In this document: positions 23,207 to 34,462 of the stretch, in pieces
How the letters are laid out: the number at the start of each line of letters is the position of its first letter
How positions within the stretch are numbered: the first letter of the stretch is position 1
Assembly (NCBI RefSeq): GCF_002127325.2
Contig: NC_035435.2
Coordinates: 14,854,502-14,918,501 of the forward strand
Reading direction: 5' to 3'
Origin: Helianthus annuus
Lineage: Eukaryota; Streptophyta; Magnoliopsida; Asterales; Asteraceae
Length of the DNA: 64,000 nt
Program-made: the position numbers and the translations under genes
The notes under the pieces: generated by a model
Database searches by the model: none
What the model was told of the DNA's origin: nothing
What the model saw: the letters and a program-made list of their open reading frames with translations, nothing else

Positions 23207-23209
<3 letters not shown>
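22815..23209. mobile_element. Element E: 395-bp near-perfect foldback with nested palindromes
   Basis: Left arm 22815-22994 and right arm 23031-23209 are almost perfect inverted repeats of 180 bp around a 36-base A-rich loop. Within each arm a second inverted pair exists (acggagcgccgttcg at 22874 and cgaacggcgctccgt near 22950), so the same 15-20 bases appear four times. The ends gggagccgctagaatgagaa match those of element G. It is flanked by (TA)n. A transcript would form a long hairpin suited to Dicer-like cleavage (inference). Confidence 0.9.

Positions 23210-23257
<48 letters not shown>
23210..23257. repeat. (TA)14 followed by (GA)n microsatellite
   Basis: TA tract at 23210-23237 followed by about ten GA units. 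Confidence 0.95.
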
Positions 23258-23260
<3 letters not shown>

Positions 23261-23473
23261 TATAATGTACTTCAAGGCTTAACCTACATTAACAAACATG
23301 ACAAAAAATATAACGTGCGTTATTATCATAGAACGTGCGTGATTATAGTCCCATGCGTGATTATGTGGTCCCATGCTTGATTATGTGGTCCCATGCGTGA
23401 ATATACCCTTGATCCAACGGTTACCATTGTCTCCTACGTGATGTATGATAAGGCTTTTTGTATGTTAACCTTA

Positions 23474-23476
<3 letters not shown>
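23258..23476. mobile_element. Element F: short element with 20-bp direct repeats, in (TA)n
   Basis: Contains three imperfect tandem copies of tcccatgcgtgattatgtgg (23349-23402) and an upstream acgtgcgt.attat pair. Its ends (agtataatgtacttcaaggc and, inverted, agtaaggttaacatacaaaa) are weakly inverted. No coding potential. Flanked by (TA)n on both sides. Confidence 0.6.

Positions 23477-23528
<52 letters not shown>
23477..23528. repeat. (TA)26 microsatellite
   Basis: Pure TA tract between elements F and G. Confidence 0.95.
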
Positions 23529-23531
<3 letters not shown>

Positions 23532-26500
23532 AGCCGCTAAAATGAAAACCACCTCCAGTTGTAAAAACCGCGAGAACCACTCTCAACCAATCAGAATGTG
23601 ACAACCTAAAGGGTATTATGGTCATTTACCCCAAATGTCATTTCCTACCCCTCTCTCCTCATTTATTGTTGTCAGTACTCCACCTTTTTATGAGACCTTA
23701 TCTTCTCTCCTCAACCACATTTCCTAAATTCATAAAGAAACCCACTTCCAGTTCTCTTTTTGCCGGCGACCACACCTCCTGTTTCTTCTTCTTCACTTCC
23801 ATTTTCCTCTCCTCCAAAACCTCTAATATAATAAAGTTGGCAATCACATCAGAAATTCATCATAATGGTACACTCGATCAAATGCAATAAATGTATGTCA
23901 TCTATTTTAAATCAGTGGATGATGATGATGATTGATGGTGGGGGTTTTGTTTTTTGTGAGTGATGGTGGTGGATTCAGGGGTGGTGGTGCGACAGTGGTG
24001 GTGGTGGATTCAGGGGCGGTGGTGCGTCGGATGGTGACTGATACACCTTTCTCTCCCCCTCTCGTTTCTTTTTCCGGCGGCCGGAGTTGGACTCCGACCA
24101 ATATGACTGTTGTTCTTTGCTCCGACGTAACACTCACACCCTCCACTACCATCCTTCTTCACCCTAAGCCCACCACAACCCCCCATGTTTTCAATCATAC
24201 CCCTGTCCGTTTTCCGATGATGTCTTAGATGATGTTCTGTCTCTATCATCTCTCATCAGATCTACTATGTCTCTCTCCTCTCTCATTAGATCAAATGTTT
24301 GACGACGACGGGGGGTGTTGTGGTGGGTTTCACGGAGACGGTGGCGAAGGGTTGGTTGTGGTGGTGGGTACCACCGTCTGGTGGTGGCGTACAACTGCGG
24401 CAAACAAATTGAGGGGGGGGGGGTTGTAGTGGTGGTCGTTTGTGCGACTTGGTGGGAGTTGGGCAGAGGCGGACCTCCGACCGGTCACCCACACCCCTAA
24501 AGCAACCTGAAGTCAGACACCATGTTTTGGGGTTTCCTTTGATTTGATTTTGGATATGTACATCATTTTGTTATTGTTGATGGGGTTTCCTTTGATTTGA
24601 TTTTGGGTATCTACATCATGTTTGGTTGTTATTGTTACTGGGTTTTTGTTGGGTTTGAATCTGGGTTTTTGTTGATGAACTGGGTGCTTTTTTGATGAAC
24701 TGGGTTTTTGTTGGTTTTGAATCTTGTTGGTTTTGAATCTTGTGGTTTTGAATCTGGTTTGTTCTTGTTTGATCAGTGACTGTGGGGTTGATATGTTTTG
24801 GATTGGATGGCGATGATGCAAAAAAAAAAAAAAAACTAGATTTTGATGACGATGGCGCGGCAAGGACGGCGGAGGGTAGGTTTTTGAACCTGCAACCCCA
24901 CTTTGCAGCCTTCTTGATTATCGGAAAATCTGAGCCAAACCACGTTTTTTTTCGAGATGCACTTTGTTTTGATGTTGTTGTTTCAAAAAAAAAAAAAAAA
25001 AAAATTGAGGCGTCGATGACGATAACAACCTATCTGAGACACCTACCGAGTTTGCGATTTCTGGGTGCATTTGTTTTGCGATTTATGGGTGCGTTCGTTT
25101 TAACGTAAAACGTAAAAACGTAAAAAGTTTTACGTAAAAATTTCATGTAAAACGTAAAACATAAAAATTTTACGTAAAACGTAAATTTTTTAACATAAAA
25201 AGTAAAACGTAAAAAGTTTTACGTAAAATATTTTGTTTGTTGGGTTTTTTTTAGGCGTCGATGATGAAAACAATATATCCGAGACGCTTCACCGAGTTTG
25301 CGATTTCTGGGTGCGTTCGTCTTTTCCTAAAAACGTTTTGTAAAAAAAAAATAAACCGTAAACTTTTTGACGTAAACCGTAAACTTTTTAACGTAAAAAG
25401 TAAAAAGTTTTAGGTAAAACGTAAATTTTTTTTACTAAAACGTAAAAAACGTTAATGTAAAAACGTAAAACGTAAAAATTTAACGTAAATTGGAAACGTA
25501 AAAAGTTTAACGTAAAACGTAAAAAGTTTTACGTAAACCGTAAAAAGTTTAACGTAAAAAAACGCTGCTTGAAAAATCGAGCGTAAAACGTAAAATGTAA
25601 AAATTTTAACGTAAAACGGAAAAACGGCGCGTTGAAAAAACGACGCGTGAAAAAGCCGGGCGTAAAACGTAAAAAGCCGACGCGTAAAACGTAAAAAACC
25701 GACGCGTAAAACGTAAAAAAACCGACGCGTAAAACGTAAAAAACTGGGGCGTAAAACGTAAAAAATCGGGGCGTAAAACGTAAAATAACGTTAACGTAAA
25801 AAATTGGCGCGTAAAATGTTAAAAAAACGTTAACGTAAAAAAACGTTTTTGTAAAAAAAATTAAACCGTAAACTTGTTAACGTAAACCGTAAACTTTTTA
25901 TCGTAAAACGTTAAAAACACCGATTGAGAACGACGTGTTAAAAAACTGCGTTAAAAAACGGCGCGTTAAAAAACGGCGCGTTAAAAACGGCGCGTTAGAA
26001 ATGGCATGTTAAAAAAACGCCGATTGAGAAAACGACGCCTTAAAAAAAACGGCGCGTAAAAACGGCGCGTGAAAAACAATGCGTAAAAAACAGCGCGTTA
26101 AAAAACGGCGTTAAAAAACAGCGTTAAAATGGCGCGTTACGCTTGAAAAACGGCGCGTAAAAAAAACGGCGCGTCAAAAAAACGTAAAAAGTTTAACGTA
26201 AATCTTAAATTGTAAAAAGTATAAAAATCTTTTAAAAAAAATCTGAATTTAAAAATGTTTTTAATAAAGAAATTATGTTTAAAAAATAAAGTAATAAAAA
26301 GTAACTAATGAATAGGACAAAAAGGTAATTTAAAATTAATATATATAAAAAGACAAAATAGAGTTATTTTACTTAAATACCCTTTTCTATTATAATATTA
26401 AAGACATAATAAGACAAAAAGCTTTTAATATTAATATTAACTACTTTTAATCACATCCATCCATCTAGTTGATCTAAGGGTCATAAAGTGGTTCTCATGG

Positions 26501-26539
26501 TTTTTACAACTAGAGGTGGTTTTCATTTTAGCGATCCCC
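23529..26539. mobile_element. Element G: 3.0 kb TIR element in (TA)n, larger relative of E
   Basis: Left end gggagccgctaaaatgaaaa and the complement of the right end ggggatcgctaaaatgaaaa continue in parallel for about 52 bp, through ccgcgagaaccac / ccatgagaaccac. The interior shows a stretch with GGT/GTG trinucleotide bias (23920-24480), a GTTTTTG-rich stretch (24530-24780) and then 1.1 kb of cgtaaaa-based repeat. The long low-complexity frames at 23618-25108 carry no recognisable domain. I call it a non-autonomous element that may have captured host sequence. Confidence 0.8.
25085..26215. repeat. 1.1 kb degenerate array of (a)cgtaaaac / cggcgcgttaaaa units
   Basis: Inside element G the text is made almost only of AACGTAAAA-like words. 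At 25690-25790 the period is about 20-22 bp (gcgtaaaacgtaaaaaaccg). At 25920-26170 it shifts to about 15-18 bp (gcgttaaaaaacggc). Both AT runs and CpG-rich cores are kept. It is a tandem array in decay or expansion. No protein meaning. Confidence 0.85.
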
Positions 26540-26543
26540 TATA

Positions 26544-26597
<54 letters not shown>
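26540..26597. repeat. (TA)n microsatellite, left flank of the Mutator-like element
   Basis: TA tract with one interruption (tatatctata) near its start. Confidence 0.95.
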
Positions 26598-26600
<3 letters not shown>

Positions 26601-27000
26601 CTTGGTTATATAGTAAACCCCTTCTTTTTGAGAAAACTATGGAAACCCCATCTGAACCATTGATTAGGTTACATCTAAGATGATCAAGGGACATGATTAT
26701 ATTGTGTTAATAAAAATAAAAAGAAAATAAAAACACTGCCAACTTGTACCATCGAAGGGCATTTTGGGTATCAAAAAACATTGGGAAGACAGCAATGACT
26801 GCCATGCAGTAGCAGTCTAATCAAAGAAGTTCACCCAAATTCAAAAAAACTCTCTTCTTTTCCATTTTACTCAAAAAAACTCTCTTCCTGTTCATGATTC
26901 TCTGTCGTCTTTAATCCTTTCTCCATTCCTGTTCATCTTCTTTACAATCGATACGACGGCATTGAAAAGCTACTACCCACAAACCCTAGCATAGAATCCG

Positions 27001-30000
27001 ATGAGGAACTCGTTCATAATATTGTCATCGTCTTTGAAGCTGAAACGTTTACGGAAGATTCAGACTTCAAACAACAGGTTAGTTTGTTGTTATCCGTCAT
27101 GTCCAACTAGGTTTTGCTTCAACCGATTGTTGGAAAGAGGCAACCTTAGTTTGTTTTATGTTTAAATATGTAGGACTTCGAAACACAATTTAGGGCGAAA
27201 AAGTTCTGGTAGCCCTAGCGTGGTGATTTTATCGGAGGAACCCAAGCCCGGTCCTTCCAAACAACGAGCTGACTTTGGTCCAACGCAACGGGAGCTAGGT
27301 TAGAATTTTTATGTTACTAAACACTATACATAGTTCAAAGGTGATCTGTATGTTGATAGTGTGTTGGGCCTGAAATTGGGCGTAACTAAATTGTGTCTGA
27401 TGCCTTACAGTATACGATGAAGCCGATGTTCTGTCAACAAGCAATGGGAAGAGACACGGAAAAGGTAACGATTAAGTAGTAATATTTTTTATAATTTGTA
27501 TAAAGTATTGTTGAAGATAATCGTCTAACTTACGAATGTTTCGGTGCTAAATGAAAGGTTGTGGTGTAAGCAGACGGGGGGATAACAAAATGCAGATGGG
27601 TAAGTTCCTTTTTTGCTGCAATAGAGGCTAGTTGCATATCCACACAAATCTCATTAACATGTTTGAAAACTGTAGGGAAGACAAGCAATGTCAGGGATAT
27701 TTCAAGGAGTGGACATAAAAGAAAACGTGGTAAGTTACACAGTTGGCTTCTGTTAACATGTGTTAGTTGTGCTTGACCCTGAAAACGGACTAACAGTTAG
27801 TTTATTTTTAAGCCCTTAAGGAATTGTTTGTAATGTTGTTGTTTCCTATAAAAATGTTGGTCAGACGTGACGGGTTCATCGAAGAGCGGAAACATGTTGA
27901 AGACCAAAAAGAACAAGGGTTCTGATGAAAAAGAGAAAGGTAGAGCAGGGAAAGCTAAGGTAGAACCTAAGAAACCGGAAAAGGTTCAGAAAGCCCGCAA
28001 GCGCGCAAAAAAGGATGAATTTCCAGGAATAAGGACAAGATCTGCACCGTTGCAGTTTTATAAGTGTGTACGGGCATTGACAGAACAAAAGCGTGATGCA
28101 GTCAGGGAAATGGGCTTTGGACGGATGCTAACTTTCAGCGTTGATGGTTTGCCGGCGAAGTTAGGTTATTTTGTTGTGGACAATTTCAATCCCGATAAAA
28201 TGACCATATGTACGCCTGCCGGTGATATCAAGGTGAACAGGAAAGTGATCAACAAGTTGTTAGGGATTCCGACTGGTGGGCAAAAGTTTAGTTCTATTGG
28301 TAAGCTGCCGATTCTCAGCGAGGCCATCACGGAATGGAGGGCGAGATACCCGGGGCCAATGGTGCCGCCGACAAAGATGGTGAAAATGATTGATGATTCC
28401 GATGGCGAAGACAGTTTTGATTTCAGGATGGATTTCTTAATGTGTTTTGTGGCAGTGCTGGTGGATTGTCATAAACAAAGTTGTTTACGGGAAGAAATAT
28501 TGGAGTATCTGGATGAAGAGATGGATTTTGCAACAATAGACTGGTGTGACCTTGTTGTGGAAAAGCTAAGAACTTGCAAGGATACATGGAATCGGCAGGA
28601 CCCACAGAGTTTCTTTGTTGGTCCTCTAGCGATTCTGATGGTAAGCAACTTTAAGTAACTTAGCTAATTAACATGTGTTATAATAGTTGATTTATTCCCT
28701 TGTTGAACGTATCGTTGTTTCTTGTAGTTGTTGTACGTTGATAGCGTTGAGTGCACGGGTATGGAGGTTGACAGTGCGGTCTGTCCTTTAGCCTTTTGGA
28801 ACTTGAAAAGATTGAGAGAGAGAGAAAGGCTTGAAATCCTTGCGGGTGGTTTTGGAACAGGACGGTTTAAAGGATTAACACGTCCCAGAAACTATAACGT
28901 CGAACAATGGGCAACTAAAGAGGTAAAGATAGATGCTATAACATGTGTTTTTTTGAAATTGGTATATGTTTCAAATTGTCCAAAAAAAAAATTAATGTTA
29001 AAAACTATATTCAACAGGAGAGGTTGACGATATTACGACAGTTAATATACGTGACAAAGAAGAACAAAGTCAAAATAGAGGGTATGTTAGATTCGCTGTT
29101 GGTGGAAAGCCCTGAAGACGAAGAAGTACAAGAGTTGAAGTCAACGTTTGATAGTTTGTTTGAGAAGAAAGATAGTGAAAGGGAGGATAACGATGATGCG
29201 GTAGATTTAGCGTCACACAAGATCAATTCGGTCTTGGACGATTTGAGAAATGATGAAAAGAATCACATCAATGAAGGAGAGAACGCTGGTTAGTAAATGT
29301 TATTGTCGGGCCCTGTTATTGTCTGTGTTATTTAGTTAAATTATTTTGAAATCCATTAATAATTGTGGGAACGTTTTCGTAGGGGATGGCATCGATGATG
29401 ATCTTTCGGATGGGTCACCAATAATGAGCTTGTACAGGAAGTCGCTTGTCCGCCAAAACAAAAAAATAAGTAAAAGTAGGCTGAAAGCAGTAGGATCTTC
29501 AGTGATAGACTTCGATGACCAAGAAGGTGGGCTAACGATGTATATGAAATGAACACGGAAACACATTTGGCCGGTTCTTCAACCTGTAATTATTGACAAT
29601 ATTTATTTATTTATTTTTTATTTTGAATGTGCAGCTGATGTTCAAATGCAATCATTCGCAAATGATGGTGTTGAAGACCCTGATGAACAGATTGTAGATG
29701 GTGGAAAGTCGGTTGAGGTGCGGAGATCAGCACGACTTGAGAACTTAAAACATGTAAGGGAAACAGAAGAAATGTTTGTCACGCCAAAAAGGAGAAAGAG
29801 AAGTATGCAGATTGGTGGACAAGGCACGGAAAGTGACAAAGAAAGAGGTAGTTTGTTACATGTTATACCCTTTTTAAGAATACCTTTACTTAACTGTATG
29901 TTATGGAATGATATGACATTCCTTAACACACGTCAAAGGAGTTAACTATCATATAGTATAACCTCCCCTTGTGGTTGCAGCAGAGTGTACCGGAGAGCTG

Positions 30001-33000
30001 GAAACAATTATGTCGCCGCGGGTAAGGAGGTCTCCCCGTCTGAATCTGTTGAAGGGTGCTTCGGAAACAAAAGCCAGCTTTGTGACCCCGAGTTGCCAGA
30101 AGTCGAAAACAAAGATTCTCCGTGGAGAAACGGATGGTGGTGACGAGTCAGGTAATGTATAACATGTGTTAGTCAGTTAACCTGTATTACCGGCTAATAT
30201 GGTTACGTTACTTAAACGCATGTAATGTTGATGTTATGTTATAGGGTTAATCAAGACGAAGAAACAGTTGGAAGAGATAGAACTGAGGGTTAGTGAACTT
30301 GGGATAAATACAACTGAAGTCGGGGAAGGTGATAAGAGTGTTAATGATGCTGGTAATTCAAGTCGCGAGGAATGTAGTGTTGGTGGGGACGAAAAAAATA
30401 AAGGCGCAGGAGGGGTGTATGAAAATGATGCCGAAGAAGTGCATAAACCGCTGGGTTTAATGCGTGCAATAATGCGTATTAAAGCAGGAGAAGTGCACGG
30501 GGCACATGGTAGTTCTCGTAAACCCCCTAATAATGACTGATTCTAAAAGTTTCTTTGTTACTTTGTTTTCTTTAACGTATGTCATCTTGTGTGCACAGAT
30601 TACCGGGGTCCGGACTCGCAGTTTGTTACACGTGCTGAGCGTAGAGTGGAAACAGACAATAAAGTGGCTGCGAAGCCCAATGATGAACAGAACACTAATC
30701 TTAAAGCGGATGACGTCAAAAAGGATGAGATTTACGAAGCAAGGTTTGTTTGTGATCAAAGAATGGACAAAATGGTCGAGACGGAGGACAAGGATAGTAA
30801 ACATGATGAACAGAGTGGGAAGGAAGGTAACCTTCGGAAACCTTAATTTTTTTTTTTTTTTTTTGTTTAGCAAGGCTTAGCTATGTGATATCTCGAAAAA
30901 TGTTTATGCAATTGCAGATCCTAAAAACGAGATTGAAGTTAAGAACGCACCGTCAGATGGAAGAAAGGAAGAGAGTGGTGGCATGGTTTTTTCAGCTGCG
31001 GACGGGGCTGTTGATGATAAGGACAAACACGGTGTGCCGGATGGCGAAGACAATGGGGCTGTTGATGAGACTGACCGTGTTTTAAACAGTAAGTATTTAA
31101 TGTTTTCCTGGTAGTAAGTTGTGCATGCTTTGTAACAGCATTGTGTTATGCAGGTGCAGAAGGTAAGACGGAGCATGATGGGATGCGTGCGACTATTATA
31201 AACATGCAAGGGTGCACTAGCGCGGTGGTTGATTCAATAGTTTCGGGCGACGGGAGTGAGATGGCACATGATGTCGATGCAAAAGGGAAAGCGGCTGAAG
31301 AGGTCCCTTTTGCAGAGAATGACGGTAAGGACTTTCATGCTCCAACATGTGTTAAAAATGGTTTCCCCTGTCTATCATTTACTGAGTTAACACATGTTAG
31401 GTGTTCATACAGACAATGGGCCTGAGCCCGGTTTTGATGAACGAAATTTAGATGGCCCGAATTGGAGCCTTGGGATGACACAAATTGGGGCTCAAGTGGA
31501 CGTGTCACACGAAATTGGTAAGATATAGCATTAAGCGAAATTAGTATGGATGGGTTAGTATGAGTCATGTGTAATATACTTATTTGCATTAAACGTGCAG
31601 GTTGCACAAGTGGGAAGATGGAGGACATCCCCCGGACAGAAACCAAACCTGTTGGTGAGCTAAAACACCATCATTTATCGCATCGAATGTGTTGTAGTTG
31701 TTTACGCGTTACATCATATATTTATTTTTTATGTGTTAGGCGATGTGGAGGCTACCGCAGACTTGAGCATGGTTATAATGGTAGACCCAGTTAGCTCCTA
31801 TGACCCGGCCATTGCAATCCACAAGGGTCAAACTGGGCTGGGATCTTGTGGTAGTGATATGTATGAGGTGGAGGACAATATTCCGCTTGCTAACCGTGTG
31901 CGCATGTTGGCTGAGTTGGGGGCACAAAAAAGGAAACTCCCCTTCCGAGAGAAGGTGGTAGCGGAGCCAAACAGATCACCTTACTATATAAGGACTGTTG
32001 ACATGGGCCAACCAATTACAAAGAAGGAGACAAATCTGTGGGACTACATACACGCCGATGAAAGCCCAATGCACCTTTTAAGTGGATTTTGTCGTAGGAA
32101 GCGGGCAATGGAGGCAAACATGTAAGTAGAATTGCAAAAGTTGTTTTTTGTTTTATAGGAATATTGTAAACGATAAACAACGATTCACACACTGGATAAT
32201 TGGTTTATTTTTTTATTTAAACGCAGGAGGGAACAGGGTTCTTCGTCAGTGGCTGATGTAGATAGTCCGATACATATGTCTGTGTAAGTAAGGGCGTAAC
32301 CGTATGAATTATTAGAAAAACAATAAATTACATATGTTAACATGTTCAAATTTATTTTTGTGGTTTGTACACCTGACTTCAGGGAGTTGCTGTTCAGAAG
32401 CCCTACCCACGTACAAGCATCTCGGTCTATGTTCAAGAGTTTAAATGTTGGCAATGAGGTCTCGGATGGCATTATTGACTGTTGGGCGGAGGTGCTGAAC
32501 TTCCAGGAGAAAAGAAAATCACGGGGGGCTTACAGTAGACAATTTTTTGGGACTAAAGTTGTGGTAAGTGCCATGTATATATAAATTACAGTGTGTCCTA
32601 TTGGTGACCTTATTAATTTCTCTGTTATGCTTGAAGTTTCCATGGATGCTGACAACTGACGAAGGCGGGGTAGAGGCGCGGATGCACAAGTTTCGGCTTG
32701 GGATAAAGGGTGCGGTCAACAGAGTTGATTGCGTTCCTGATTTCCGAAATGAAGACATTGTTTTCTTCCCTATATTGGAGCACAAACACTTTTACTTGGT
32801 AGTGTTTGAGTTACGCGACCCCGGGATTTATGTCATTGATAATGACAAAGCCCGTCAAGGTCAGTTGATAGAAGACAGCGTCTACTACCTACACAAGGAC
32901 ACAGCGTATAAGATTGTAAGTAACAAAACTGAAAATTGATTTAAAAATAAGTGTGATAACACTGGCAAGACTGTTAGGTTTTTTTTTTTTTTTTTAGGAT

Positions 33001-33343
33001 TACTAACTATGTCTTGTGTATGCGTATGCAGAAAGATATGTTTGTGCAATATCTGCGGGAGGTTGGGAATCCACGAGCCGATGACATAGAGTACTGCAAC
33101 ATCCAGCGTATGCCGGTTCCTTGGGCAACAACCGCAAACACAACTGATTGTGGGATCTTCTTGATGCGGCACATGGAGTGCTATATGGGGAAAAACCAAA
33201 GTTTTAACTGTGGGTTCAGCACGAGTGGGGCGAGGAAGATGGCGGAGGTGAGAAAGTTGAGAAAGAGGTATGCGGCGCACATATTATGTTCGGAGGTGAA
33301 TGTGCTGCTGCCAAAAATCAAGGAAGAATGCCGAATAGAGTAA
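27001..33343 (+). CDS. Ulp1/C48 protease-like protein, 22 exons (1441 aa)
   Basis: My exon model is 27001-27077, 27174-27298, 27411-27464, 27558-27599, 27676-27729, 27865-28640, 28728-28922, 29018-29288, 29383-29526, 29635-29847, 29981-30151, 30245-30508, 30599-30826, 30918-31088, 31154-31324, 31413-31517, 31601-31654, 31740-32121, 32227-32283, 32383-32563, 32637-32915, 33032-33343. All introns are GT/AG, phases agree, and the 4326 nt are open throughout. The N-terminal half has a basic leader (KKNKGSDEKEKG) and a globular region (exons 6-7) like the DUF1985-type part of plant transposon Ulp1 proteins. The middle is acidic and repetitive. The C-terminus has the cysteine-protease triad: His in HKHFYLVVF, Asp in YVIDND, Cys in NTTDCGIFLMRH. 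Family members remove SUMO-like modifiers. Substrate unknown. Confidence 0.85.
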
Positions 33344-33994
33344 CATGTGTTATGGTGGCTAACACATGTTATTGTAGAACAATTATGCCTTAATTTCGCC
33401 GGATATGTTTTTTGGAAACATGTAATGAACTTTGATGGATTTGGGGATTTTGCTTCAAACGTAATGCGGGGGTAGGTGTTTTGTTGGGTATGGCATCGTC
33501 AGGATGTCTTTTTGTGGATGAACTATATATATTAAATATGATGTTTAGTTAGTCGGTAATTATAAACTCTAGAAAATATTGATGTGTTGTTAAATGGCGT
33601 ATAATAGTATTAACCAAGTTTATTGACATAGTTTATAATGTTATATTAGAAATTGTGAAATTGTTTTGTAACACTAAAGAAAAACAAAAAAACGCTCTTT
33701 CCAAGGGGAACAGGCTTTCTAAATAGGTAGTACAAATATGGGGAACACTAGAGAGTTGTTGGCAGAATAGTACAAAGCATGAGGGTTGGGGTCTATAAAA
33801 GCAACTTTATTGGGAAAAAAGGAATATTTGCTTTTTTATCAGCTTTTGGTCACATCAAAAAAGGTCAAGTCAAGAAGACTATATGAAATGTAGACAGGGA
33901 ACTCCTCTATAAGTATTGGAGGGAAGAACCCACCTAATATTCTGTAATACTTCACAATCCTACTACACCAATTCAGTTATCCATATTTTGTAAG
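33344..33994 (+). other. Spacer and probable promoter of the small gene
   Basis: Two copies of the 12-bp motif lie at the start. TATA-like sequences occur at 33794 (TATAAAA) and 33907 (CTATAAG); the latter is about 85 bp before the ATG at 33995. No other gene seen. Confidence 0.5.
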
Positions 33995-34462
33995 ATGTCC
34001 CAAAAGAGCGTTAATGAGATGGACCCGTGTGATGGTAAGGATACGGCTAGCCAACCAAGCATGGAGAAGGTCAAACAAAAAGGGAAAGAAGCATGTGAGG
34101 GCCGGTGCATGGAGGTTAACGAAAGAAAAGGGTCTCACAAAAATGGAGAGGACTGGAAAACTGGAGTAACTTCAAGTGAGGATGCTTCAGAAAGCGGAAC
34201 GAAAAACGTCACTGATGTATCTGGTGTGTCGCGAGATCAACCAGGCCGAAGGCAGCACATTGTTCCAGATGATGAAAAGATGAAGGGGCTACCAGATGAG
34301 TTGGTTAGGTTGCTGACGGATCCAGACCATGAAATGTGTGGCTGCCCGTTGTGTCCATACTCACCGGAAACAATCCAGTCCTGGTGTTACCATGACCCAT
34401 GGGAGGGTGAGCGCAGCCCGTCTCCAGTGTACTTTCATGATGAGGAATTCCCCACACCATGA
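33995..34462 (+). CDS. Small single-exon gene of the Mutator-like element (155 aa), unknown function
   Basis: Starts with ATG at 33995 and is open to TGA at 34460-34462. The first 90 residues are hydrophilic, rich in Lys, Glu, Gly and Ser and probably disordered. The last 60 contain a compact part with LPDELVRLLTDPDHE, then CGCPLCPYSP and a Trp/Cys segment (SWCYHDPWEG), suggesting a small metal-binding or structured module. It is not a known domain to me. Its place between protease and transposase, with its own TATA-like sequence, suggests a third element-encoded protein. It could also be a captured host fragment. Confidence 0.55.
   Translation: MSQKSVNEMDPCDGKDTASQPSMEKVKQKGKEACEGRCMEVNERKGSHKNGEDWKTGVTSSEDASESGTKNVTDVSGVSRDQPGRRQHIVPDDEKMKGLPDELVRLLTDPDHEMCGCPLCPYSPETIQSWCYHDPWEGERSPSPVYFHDEEFPTP

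Noticed and set aside
23618..25108. Several overlapping frames of 60-116 aa in element G
   Set aside because: Low complexity (GGT repeats, poly-Lys), frames overlap on both strands and no domain is present.
21125..26597. Possible CRISPR array from regularly spaced TA tracts
   Set aside because: The tracts are microsatellites of variable length around unequal transposons in plant DNA; there are no repeats of CRISPR type and no cas genes.
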